Shown here piece after piece: positions 51,727 through 62,464 of a stretch of 64,000 nt of DNA. Origin of the DNA: Casuarina equisetifolia (taxonomy: Eukaryota; Streptophyta; Magnoliopsida; Fagales; Casuarinaceae). Position numbers and translations under genes: made by a program. The notes under the pieces are model-generated. The model made no database searches, was not told where the DNA came from, and was given only the letters and a program-made list of their open reading frames with translations. Positions within the stretch are counted from its first letter, which is position 1. Each line of letters begins with the position of its first letter. The stretch covers positions 19,469,583 to 19,533,582 of the forward strand of contig CM052359.1 in the NCBI GenBank assembly GCA_028551475.1, in the 5' to 3' direction.

Positions 51727-54671
51727 TTAGCTTTCCCCAAATTTCAACGATTCAAGAAGAGCTGTCTCTTCCTCCTGTAATTTTGATAGAACAAACCAAA
51801 GCAATCGTTTAGCCCCACATCAACACCAAAAGAATGAGAATTTGTACGGAAGGTTGAAACATACCACCAATGCATTAAATTCAGTTTCCTCATCTATCGC
51901 GCTTATGATAGCAGGATCCTCCAGGAGATCCTGTTTCAAATAATAAAACCAGAGGGCTTGTGAGAGCCATAATACAGCAATCCCCAGCTCTTCAAGACCT
52001 TGGGTGAACCCCTAAATTAGTAATGCAAAAACACAAGCACAATGGAAACATGCCTGTCCATATACATGCCATAGAGAATGAGGCTGTTGACGTATGAATG
52101 ATTACATGCATGTGTAACTTACCAATGAATTGTTAGTGGGAAATTCTTCCTGCATGGTTTACTCGGAACAAGCAGAAGAACATCCCAAGTAATAAAAATC
52201 ACACACAGCACACAATGGCCAAGGACCCAAAATGCTGCCGACTGACCTCCAAAAATCAGTTTTGTAGAGCTCAGAAGATCCAAAACATTGTTTGGTTAGA
52301 GGAACCCGGGGTAAGAATGTTACACACAAACTATCGCAAACACTTCCAAGTCCTTGGTCCACAACATCTATAAATGAACTAGTTGATTATAGCTTTATAC
52401 TAGACCATCAAAAACCATAAGGCAAATTAGTGAATGTGTCCTTGAGATGAGGATGTTAGTTAAGGCATCACTTTAGGTGAATTTTTATAGTTTTCACTTG
52501 CCATAACTAACCGCATTAATGTTGACCCCAGTCTGAAATTATGGCTCACCATACTACTGATCTGATAGCCCTTCAAGGGATTATGACCCCAAAACTTTAT
52601 AAAGCCAATTTTCAGTGGAGAGCAGGGCACCAACAGTAACAAGGTAAATGGTACAGAAGTAATACTTTGAAGAAGTATGATACTGACAAAAGTAATATCA
52701 TGATTGAGAATGCCAACAAACTATATATTCCCTATGCAGGCAAGAACAGGTAATGGATGATGTTTCTATTACTAGGTAAAGCCATAGCGGACAGTTAATG
52801 GGCAATGTTTCTGTTACTAGGTAAAGAAATAAGAATGAGATAGCTTACATCATCTGCTATTCGCAATTCCCCATCATGATTCTGCACAAATAAATTCAAT
52901 CTGAATTAGCTGGTTCCCAACTCATGCACTATCTATGCCTAGTCTTAAGAAGGCCGTAGAGCACAGACACAAAATGAGAACAATTTACTGGAACATATTG
53001 AAAAACTCCTTTCTTTTTTCTTTCTTCCTTTTTCTTATCCTAAAGGGTACAAAATGCAATAAACTAGATGGAGATTCAAATTATGTGGGAACAAAATCCG
53101 AGGTTCAGCTTGTTCAAAGCAGCAAGACCAGTTCCCTTCAAGAAGCATAGCAAAATTTAGTAGTACCTTAACAACAACAAAAAGAAGCGGATCAGATGGC
53201 GTGTAAATCATGTACTGTGCACCATCCTGGACCAAAGTAACCACAGATTAAAGAGGCAGAGAATAACGAGAGAAGCTAACAAATGCAGAGATTCAATCAT
53301 CACATGCAAGTAAATAATATACCTAGGAAGCACCGATGCCAATATTATCCAGATATGACAATATGAGAGGTCTACGAAAACTAAGATATCATTAACAACA
53401 GAGAGTAAATAAGTAGCTCTTCATTGAAAATTAAATGTTAATTTTAGATTTTAAAATCAGTTTCTTTTACACAAACGATTGTGTGCTTTCTATGCTTTGA
53501 CTTGTGATATATTTCTCTGTTATTTGAAACTCCTTGTTTTTTCTCTAATTGAACCCACCTTTCTTGGCCCATCACATTTTAGGAACAAGAGATTATTGAA
53601 TCTAATGTGTCATTTACGAACATTCCATCTAGAAGATGATGAAGTAACAAGCAGAGCATCAAAGGGTTTAAAAACACAAGTAATAGTAGATAGCAGAAAA
53701 GCGCTTTCAAACTCCATAAAAATGAACTTCAAATACAAATAAACTCCAACAAACATCACAAATTCACCATAAACTAAGATTGAAAAATGAAACTCAGACA
53801 AAAGTAGAAGTCTTAGTCTTCAATAATCTAACTGGATGACCAAAGGGTCACACCGGATTGATTTTATTTCCAGCAACTACAGAGAGAAGCAAACTTATTC
53901 CTCTGATTGAACAAGGGAAAGAAAAATAAAAATAAAAAGGCCTCAAGTGGGACAACCGAAGATGGAGGTGAATACAGTTACCTAAAACGGTGGGAGCTCC
54001 AATTGATGCATAAGCATGGAGATAAATCCCATAACAAAGACTTCTCACAACAACACCCACTCAATGCACTGGTGTAAACTCATTTGAAGCTGAGGACTGT
54101 AATAGATCATGAATGAGAGAGGAAGAGATGAAGAGAGGGATATGATCCCTCATGCAAGATATAAGTTGAGACCAACCATGATAGAAGAGCGACAACCAAA
54201 TTCATTGATGCGACAAAGAAAACTTGGGGTACGGTTGGGTGATGAGAGAGAGTTTGGATACGTTAGGAGAACAAGCAGATTTAAACCTTCTATTTTCTAC
54301 TTTTCAGCAATGTAGGCGCTCCAGGTGTGTTGGAATATCACTGATTCATAGAAATAGATCTAAAAAAATTTCTTACCTTTTCTACTTTTCAGACTGTCAA
54401 ATTGTTGATATAAAGTTGCATGAAAATGTTAAAAGATTATACGCCCTTCAATTATATAATAATGACAAAACAAGTTTCTCCATTAAATTATAGCACTGAA
54501 TCTTTTAAAAAAATTCTTTCCCATGGACACTAAAATCTGTCTGTGGGATGGATTTGGGGGTTAAGATGACTCGCGTCTTCCACTAAGTGCTTAGATACCT
54601 TACATAGCTGCTGAAAGAAATTTCCAGCAATCCTTATATTTGGGTCTTCTCTCTATCTATGTATATATATA

Positions 54672-54712
<41 letters not shown>

Positions 54713-57700
54713 TTTATTTTTTTTATTTTTATTTTTTTTAATTTTTCTCTATATCTATATATACTTCACAGAAGAAGATGACAGTTCCTTAGAAAAAGAA
54801 AATCCATAAGACGTCTTTCCATAAAAAGCATGCATACTGCTGAGTCAGCTGGCTGCAACTTTGTATTTTTCAAATATGCAAATTAAAACAGTTTGACTTC
54901 ATCCTTGCGAAAATTAAGAGCTGTACAACAGGTAGCTATCTTAATACCAGATGGAAGCTAGTGATTTCTACACCTTCGGTTGGCAAGCCATCTATATCTT
55001 GACCTTCATCTGCAAATTGTAAGTATCTGATGATAAGAGACCATACAAAGAGCTTAACTATGAAACTATAAATATGAATCAATTTTAAGAAATGAAAGAG
55101 TGTCTGGGGGGCAAATAGATTTGAAAGACATGCTTATATGATTTTGATATGCATCTATAAAGATAATATATCTAAGAAACATTCGATTTCTCCTACAAAA
55201 TAATCAATAAAAGTAAGAGAAACTATTGCCTGTACGGAAATCAAATATGCTATCTTCTGAGTAGCAGAACCCTCCTCGTGCTGTATAGCAAAATCTGATA
55301 GAAGAAAAAATAGCTAAATGACATATTGGACATCTATGAGGATATTAAAGTTCCAAATGAGCAAATCAACACCATCATACCCACTATATACAAGATGCAT
55401 ATGTATCTTGGCAAGAGCATAAGCAGCCGATGGAAGAATGTTTTTAACTTCTACATCATTGACCTAAAATGCAGAACACAATATTCAAAAAGATGTGGGA
55501 TAGGAAACTTTGAAAAAAAAAAAAAAAGGGAGGAAGAAGAAGAACGAGACAGTGAAACACTGCTCAAAAGAACTCAATGCTAACCACTAGAAAATTGAAA
55601 AGAAGTCTTTTGGTTTTTTCTTTGTGCGGGGGGGGGGAGGGGGTGGAGGAGAGAGGGTAAGAGGCGCTGGTTGGTGGTTGGTTTGCAGACTGGTAAGCAG
55701 AAACAGAGCTCTCAACCAAGAACCATTTCATGCAAATGAAAACTGATAAAAATAAATAAATAAATAAATTTACCAGAGAAGAACTTCAAAGCATTTGAAT
55801 GATTTTGTCATCAACAACATTCTCCATCTACCACCCAAATCTTACTTTCTCAGCATATTCGGTGACTCCAAATTTTTTTTTCTCAACTCAAGTCAACTGA
55901 ACTAAGCTCTAATACCAGTTCAATTGAGGTTTAACATGAATCCTAATCAACTCAGAAGGTTGATAACATATAACTTCTCCCCCACCGTATTGTATGTAAA
56001 AGAATATTTCTATTACCACCTTATTTAGCATAACTCATTCACTACCTCCAACCATGTTAATTTAGATCTTCCTTTCTCTCTTTTCACTCCATAAACTCGA
56101 TCTAAATTACTCTTTTTTATAGGTGCATTAATCAGTCACCACTGCATAAGCCTTACCATCTTAAACAACCATCCCTCATCTTTTCCCAAATACAAGTTAT
56201 CCTTACCTTTCATTAAATTGAAAACTTTTAGGAACTTAATTCTTTTAAATTCTTCCTTTGCATAAATCAACCCAATACTCAAAAAGGAACTTTAATATAT
56301 GTTCTTCATTAAATAAAATAAGTAAGATTTAGATGCATTTCTGGAACAAGAAATGTATTTTCCTCTACACCTCACTAGAAGAAAACAATGCTATAACAAG
56401 GCTCCAAGTTCTATAAAAGGAAATTAGTCTCACATGTAAGAGAGGACCCTCGGAACCTTTTCTTTCAAAATTGAATTCCTTTGCCACATTTAATTCCGTG
56501 AAATTACTATGGTGTCTCACTTGTGTTTGTTACATATCTTGTCCGACACCCGTTGATTGTGTGATCTAATTGAAGACACTGCAGCATCGACTTCCTTTTA
56601 GAGAAATTGATCTCATTAAAATAAAAAATAAAAATTGAATGTACCTATATCATTTTTATAATGTTAGGGTTAGGTTGATTAAATGCCCGAGGAAGGTTTA
56701 TCCTTTTTCTCTTTTCTCCCCCTCAAAGAGGTTGAGGGTTTGATGGGAATCTTAAGTAAACCTTCACGTACTTATTCACACAGGAAATGTCAGTTATTGT
56801 ACAACAGCCAAAGATATTCTGCAATCTTAAAGAACTCAAAAGTTGAAAGAAATAGAACTCCAACTAAAGTGAATATTGAAATGGATATCTAAGAGGCATA
56901 ACAAATTAGAAGTTGTATTAGGGAAGACAATCATGAGTCTTTAGGAATAATTGAGGATGGCATCAAGGAAAAATGTTAACAGAAGATCTAAATGAAATGA
57001 TCAAATACCTTAAATATCCTACGTTATACTAGCACTGATGACACGTCTAAACAATGCAACAGATGGCACCATCCCTACAGCAGTAGTGTGAATAGAAACT
57101 CCTTTTCTTTTCCTTTTTGTTTTTTTGGTCTGACTTCAGTCCAGTAAAGCCAAGCTGGACTTTAAAATTTTTCTGTAAAATACTGCTCAAGCTTGATGAT
57201 TTAAACTCGATTTGAACTGAAGCCAAACTTGATCCCACTATGGATCATATTAAACTGAGATTGAGCAAGAAAAGACTTGGCTTGTAGAAAACACAATTAT
57301 AGCAAGTATGCTTAACAAACCAAGAACAGCAGGAAGAGATAATCAATAAACATATTCTACATCCCACATTAAATCTGAATCTTGCTGGATAGAAGAGAAG
57401 GAAGAGGAGAGCTATAGCTTAGTTGAAAACTGGGACCTCAATTTATTGTTTTAAGACCACAAAGAATAGGAAAGAAGATAAAGAAAGCCATGTTGGTAAA
57501 GTCAAGCTCTATATTCAAGTAAAGCATGTCATACGAGAAAATGTTCCAGCATTGAAACATGCAAGATCATTTATCAAATAAGTCTGAAAGTGATCAAACT
57601 AAACAAAAAATTTTAAGTTCAGAAGAGTAAACATACAGCTGACCAACCCTCAATGTTTGTGCTCTTTAGTATTTGTACAGGCCTGCAGCAATAATCTTTC

Positions 57701-58745
57701 GATCACATATAACGAAAAAAGTAATATGCACATAAATATTCCATCTGAATATACGGCATATATAGGAGCAACATTTCTTACGCATCAACTGGGCAAAGCA
57801 GCATGCATACATCCCCTTGAGAACTTCTGAACACTCTTCTTATAATACACTCTAATGGAAGATTATTAGTAGGATCAACCTGTCCATGAATTCTTTAGAA
57901 TCTCCAATTTTATGAATACAAGAGACAAACAAAATCATGTAATGAGTCAGTACTTTCAACTGGGTTCACGTCAAAGTAACTAATGTCTACGGCCAGCATT
58001 ACTTCTTTCCTTTAATAAAATAAAATAAAATAAAATAAAAAATCATTGAAAAGGAAAGAAAAAGCTAATTTTCAGTTTTCCAATTTTTCGCCAAACCCAT
58101 TTTTGTTGATGCCACAATGCTGTTCATCCTTTTATACTAACCACTGAACAAACACGCACCCCTCACACAGTCAAAGAGGGCTGGCGGCTCTAATTCAGAA
58201 CTAAATTTGGCTAAAAAGCAAGAAGAAACAGAAATCCAATAACCAAACAGCGCAAACAGAGGCAAACGAAACACGAAGTAACTCACAATGGTGACAATTC
58301 GCTTCGCTGGATCGCAAGCCGTCACAACCGCCCCATGATCGTCTACCACGAACCCAGCAGGAGGTTTCGGCATCGGCAGTGGCACCTGCTGATACAGTGA
58401 AGAGCGCGCATCCGAGACCAAACCCCCCTCAGCATCAACATCAGTATCGACAACGTCAAAATCACGCTCAGTTTCAACGTCGCTGAAACTCAAATCCTCT
58501 GAACGACCGCCCCGGCCCTTACTCCTTTTCTTCTTCCTATTGGTTGGTCGTTTCTCAACCGGTCCAGTTTGGGAGTTGGCAGCACGGCAGAGAGCGAGAG
58601 GAAGTGTGGAGGTAGGACACGGGTTTGGGATTGGAAGTGAGACGGAGGTTGGGAATGGAAGGAGCGGGTGGCGGTGGTGGAATTGGAAGGAAAAGGAGAG
58701 GTTCGAAGAAGGTGCTGCCGTGCCGGTAGAGATAGAGGAGGACAT
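51727..58745 (-). CDS. Predicted chloroplast DUF1292/DUF3727-like protein
   Basis: Function unknown; the family is shared by plants and cyanobacteria. Ten exons, 1020 nt, 339 aa, in transcript order: 58745-58287, 57879-57782, 57682-57637, 55463-55381, 55294-55230, 55009-54948, 53226-53167, 52881-52849, 51930-51865, 51774-51727. The Ser/Pro-rich, acid-poor first 60 residues look like a plastid transit peptide. Then come a basic patch (NRKKKRSKGRGG), an acidic stretch (ETERDFDVVDTDVDAEGG), and from about residue 145 PAKRIVTI-VDPTNNLPLE, CMLLCPVDAPVQIL, AAYALAKIHMHLVYSG, GGFCYSED, GQDIDGLPTEGVEIT, DGAQYMIYTPSDPLLFVVVK and a C-terminal acidic helix ending LKFGES. The intron after exon 5 begins with GC (CAG|GCAATA) rather than GT; the others are GT-AG. 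Exon 8 is only 33 nt. An in-frame ATG at 58856 would add 37 residues; 58745 was preferred because it starts a transit-like sequence. Confidence 0.85.
54662..54735 (+). repeat. (TA)n and (TTA)n microsatellite
   Basis: A short TA run passes into about twelve TTA units (54675-54711) and then T-rich sequence, in the intron between exons 7 and 6 of the DUF3727 gene. Confidence 0.9.
55906..55917 (-). other. Primer-binding-site-like sequence in a DUF3727 intron
   Basis: The minus strand reads TGGTATTAGAGC, identical to a common plant retrotransposon primer-binding site. An LTR should lie from 55918 upward, but no second copy was seen; probably a truncated TRIM or Copia insertion. Confidence 0.45.
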
Positions 58746-59307
58746 GCTCCAACAATGGCTGCAAATGCAAGACTCTGAGAGGGATGTTGTGGGGAGTGAA
58801 ATGGATACGGTAATATGACAAAGCTTGGGGCTTGTAGGCTCCACTCTCTTTATCATCCAATTCTAAAATATACCTAGATTAGTAAATTCTGTCAAATTCT
58901 TTACAATTTTTACAATTCAATCCTAGGACTCGTTCTATGAAACAATGAACGGCCTAAAATATTTATTAAAAAAAAATAAAATAAAAAACCAATCACTTTG
59001 TTTAGTTGGACGTGAAGGGACCCTTGATCAATTGGGTGCTCCTTTTTTAAGCTTCACTTGAATACACATTTTGCATTTTGTGATTGATCGAGCAAGTGTT
59101 ATAGCCACATGGCTTGGTGATTGCAAATTGTGGTTATTCTTCTCGTGAAAGTAAGAATTGAAGTTGTAAAGTAAGGAGAAGGATTTTTTAAAGTTGTAGT
59201 GAAGTGTTAGGGGTAAATGTAGATGTAAGTGTCGACGGACTTTTGGACCAAACCACGTAACTATTGTTTACAATTTTACTTGTAATTCGTTTGATATTGT
59301 GATTAAT
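58746..59307. other. 5' flank of the DUF3727 gene and a Copia-LTR-like stretch
   Basis: The first ~120 bases are the 5' UTR/core promoter of the minus-strand gene. At about 59130-59280 the + strand has AGTGTCGACGG and CCAAACCACGTAA, resembling the R/U5 part of plant Copia LTRs, like the stretch at 960-1040. No partner LTR found. Confidence 0.4.
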
Positions 59308-60580
59308 TAATATTAAATTAAAGAGGCACATCCTAAAACCTATTGGCCATAGGAGGAATATTCATGTTTAGTATAAAGTCATGACTATGTATTTTCATGC
59401 TCAATATGGGGTAAGCATCCTTAACACACTCCTTCCACATTGTGGAAAAAACATAAGAGGTGGACTAATATTAAGGATGATGGGAATCCATTACATCACA
59501 TCAAAAAAATAAGTCATGTCTCTAGTGTCATGCTAAATCAAAGAGGTTCATCCTAAAACCTATAATCAAAAATATTAGATCCTTAAGAGCAACTTAAGAG
59601 AAGGATAAATTAGGTTTCTTGTCCAATATTAAGAATGATGAGGACCATTACAACAATCAAAAAGATAGGTCATAGCTCTAATACTATGCTAAATCAAAGA
59701 GGTCCATCCTAAAACCTATAAGCAATAATGTTGGGTCCTTAAGAGAAACTTAGGAGAAGAGTAAATTAGGTTTTTTATTTGAGTGACTTTTCTTAACTAC
59801 TTCACTTCTTTACTCATTACTTATGAAACAATTTTATAGGTAGAATCAATATAACATAACATGCAATCGTTTTAAGCACAATTAAGCAACAAATATAGTA
59901 ACATAGTTAAGTTGTAAGTTCAACAAATATATGAGCTTCAATACTACTCAAATTCCAAGGAATTTGAACAAGTTTGCATCTCAACAAATAGGAGCTATAT
60001 CCATGTCTAATATAATGTCAAACTCACATATTTTCACTCTTAATATGAAATAAATATCCTCAGCACATTCTCTTCTCACAATTTAAGAAACATAATTAGT
60101 GAACAAATGAGGATTGTCATGGTCCATCATAATACATCAGAAAAGGGGGCCATGACTTGGATACCATGTTAAATGTAGAAGGCCTATCCTAAAATCCATA
60201 AATAGAAAGAGTTAAAGCATTGTCCATTAATAAAAGTAGACTCATGTATCTTCACTTCTAATGTGAGATAAGTATCATTAACACACCTTCTCCATATAAT
60301 GGAAGAAATGTTATTGGTGAACAAATCCAAGATGGTGAGGGTCCATCCCAACACATCACCACACAATGAAAGAAATATTATTGGCAAATAAATTAAAAAT
60401 TGTGAAGATCCATCACAACACATTAGGAAGCAAGCCCATAGCTATGATGTCATGTTAAATTAGAGAGGTTTATCATAAAACCCATAAACAAATACCCATG
60501 TTTAATATAAGGCCAAACTCATGAATCTCTCAACTTTTGATGTTGGATAAGTATCATCAACTATCAACTCCCAGATTTTT
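59308..60580 (-). mobile_element. Tandem TRIM-like array between divergent genes
   Basis: A motif AAGAGG..CATCCTAAAACC recurs at about 59321, 59541, 59697, 60177 and 60463, the last two diverged. Just before copies 2-5 the minus strand shows primer-binding-site-like sequences: AGTATTAGAGC (about 59683), TGGTATCCAAG (about 60160) and weaker forms. Other shared blocks are CATGTTTAGTATAA/CATGTCTAATATAA, TATTTTCA and GGGTAAGCATCCT/GGATAAGTATCAT. This is the layout of repeated short LTRs with tiny internal segments in minus orientation. It is a different family from the array at 19.2 kb. Ends and target duplication were not resolved. Confidence 0.65.
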
Positions 60581-60874
60581 TGTTTTCAAATGTTACTGTA
60601 AAATAAATTAAATATACAGAGATTTGTCCCTTTTCGACGAGCTTTGGGCGAGTTTTTAAGCTCAAAGAGTAATCATTTTCAATTTTTTTCCCCTAATAAT
60701 CGACCATTCTTTATAGCGGGGAAAAAAAGGATAAATAGAGACGCCTTCTACATAAGTGCTCGCTCCCCTGCTCTCAGACCAGCGACTGTCAATCCCGTTC
60801 TACGATCCGTCCCCTCTTATTTCATTCCTAGGGTTCTAATTTCTCCATCAAAGAGGAAGTATGTTGAGTCTTCC

Positions 60875-62464
60875 ATGAAATCCCAAATGAAAAGCCTCTA
60901 TCTATTCCTCCTGCTCCTTTTACTGGGTCTTCACTTCAGTGCAGTCCTCTCCTGGAAGAAAGAGGAGTTCAGAAACTGTAACCAGACCCCTTTCTGCAAA
61001 CGCGCCCGTGCCCGCAAGGCTGGCTCCTGCTCACTCATCGCCCGTGATGTCTCCATCTCCGATGGTGACCTCACCGCCAAGCTTATTCCCAAGAATCCAC
61101 CCAATGAGGATGGCCAGGACCTAATCAAGCCCTTGATTCTTGCTCTCTCGGCTTACCAGGACGGGATCCTGCGGCTCAGGATCGACGAGGATCCCTCCCT
61201 TGGTCCGCCCAAGAAGCGCTTCGAGGTCCCCGATGTGATCGTGCCCGAATTCTCCAGTAAGAAGCTCTGGCTCCAGAGCGTTTCGACGGCGACGATCAAC
61301 GGCGAATCCGGACCCTCGTCGATCGTGTACTTATCGGATGGCCTTGAGGCGGTTCTGCGGCACGATCCATTCGAGGTTTACGTGCGCGAGAAGAGCAATG
61401 GCCGTCGCGTGATTTCCCTCAATTCCCATGGCTTGTTTGATTTCGAGCAATTGCGGGGAAAGGGAGAAGGTGAGGATTGGGAAGAGAGGTTCCGGAGCCA
61501 CACAGACTCGCGACCTTACGGCCCGCAGTCGATAAGCTTCGACGTGTCGTTCTACGGCGCCGATTTCGTGTACGGGATTCCGGAGCGCGCCACGAGCCTC
61601 TCTCTCAAGCCCACCAGAGGCCCCGGAGTGGAGGACTCTGAACCCTATAGGCTGTTTAACTTAGACGTCTTCGAGTACATTCATGACTCGCCTTTCGGCA
61701 TCTACGGATCGATTCCGTTCATGCTTTCTCACGGAAAGTCCCGTGGAACTTCGGGTTTCTTCTGGTTGAATGCGGCGGAGATGCAGATCGATGTGATGGC
61801 CAAAGGGTGGGACGATGCGGAGGCGGGGATTGTGCTGCCGTCGGAGGCGAGCAGGATCGATACGTTCTGGATGAGCGAAGCAGGAATCGTGGATGCCTTC
61901 TTCTTCGTCGGTCCCGGGCCGAAGGACGTGGTTAGGCAGTACACGAGTGTAACCGGCACGCAGGCCATGCCACAGCTGTTTGCTACGGCGTACCACCAAT
62001 GTAGGTGGAATTACAGGGACGAGGAGGATGTTGAGCATGTAGATTCTAAGTTCGACGAGCACAACATCCCCTACGATGTGTTGTGGCTCGACATTGAGCA
62101 CACGGACGGAAAGAGGTACTTTACTTGGGACAGGACACTTTTCCCGCACCCGGAGGAGATGCAGCGCAAGTTGGCTGACAAAGGGAGGCACATGGTGACA
62201 ATTGTGGACCCTCATATCAAGAGGGACGACTCGTATCATGTGCACAAGGAGGCCACCCAGAAGGGTTATTATGTTAAAGATGCGAGTGGAAACGATTTCG
62301 ATGGCTGGTGCTGGCCTGGTTCTTCCTCATACCTGGATATGTTGAGTCCGGAGATAAGGTCATGGTGGGCTGACAGATTCTCTCTCGAGAATTATGATGG
62401 TTCGACTCCTTCGTTGTACATATGGAATGATATGAATGAGCCCTCTGTTTTTAATGGTCCAGAG
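60875..62464 (+). CDS. Glucosidase II alpha subunit (GH31), first exon, gene runs past the window
   Basis: ER enzyme that removes the two inner alpha-1,3-linked glucoses from N-glycans during folding quality control; Arabidopsis RSW3/PSL5. The first in-frame ATG (60875) starts MKSQMKSLYLFLLLLLLG, a clear signal peptide to about residue 26, followed by WKKEEFRNCNQTPFC. Exon 1 is 1590 nt, 530 aa, ending FNGPE|GTATGT. It contains the N-terminal GH31 beta-domain (YGIPERATSLSLKPT, EPYRLFNLDVFEY, SPFGIYGSIPFM) and the start of the catalytic barrel (YHQCRWNYRDEEDV, LWLDIEHTDGKRYFTWD, WCWPGSSSYLDM). WNDMNEPS at 517-524 carries the catalytic nucleophile D519. The family is about 920 aa, so some 390 residues, including the acid/base, lie beyond 64000. 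The exon is GC-richer than its surroundings. Confidence 0.93.

Noticed and set aside
58540-58818. 92-codon + strand open frame opposite exon 1 of the DUF3727 gene
   Set aside because: Antisense to a supported coding exon and of biased composition.
60644-60874. 77-codon in-frame extension upstream of the glucosidase II start
   Set aside because: It begins at a TTG, not an ATG; the first in-frame ATG is at 60875 and directly starts a signal peptide.
61661-62245. 194-codon open frame on the minus strand opposite glucosidase II
   Set aside because: Shadow of a GC-rich conserved GH31 exon; no family resemblance of its own.
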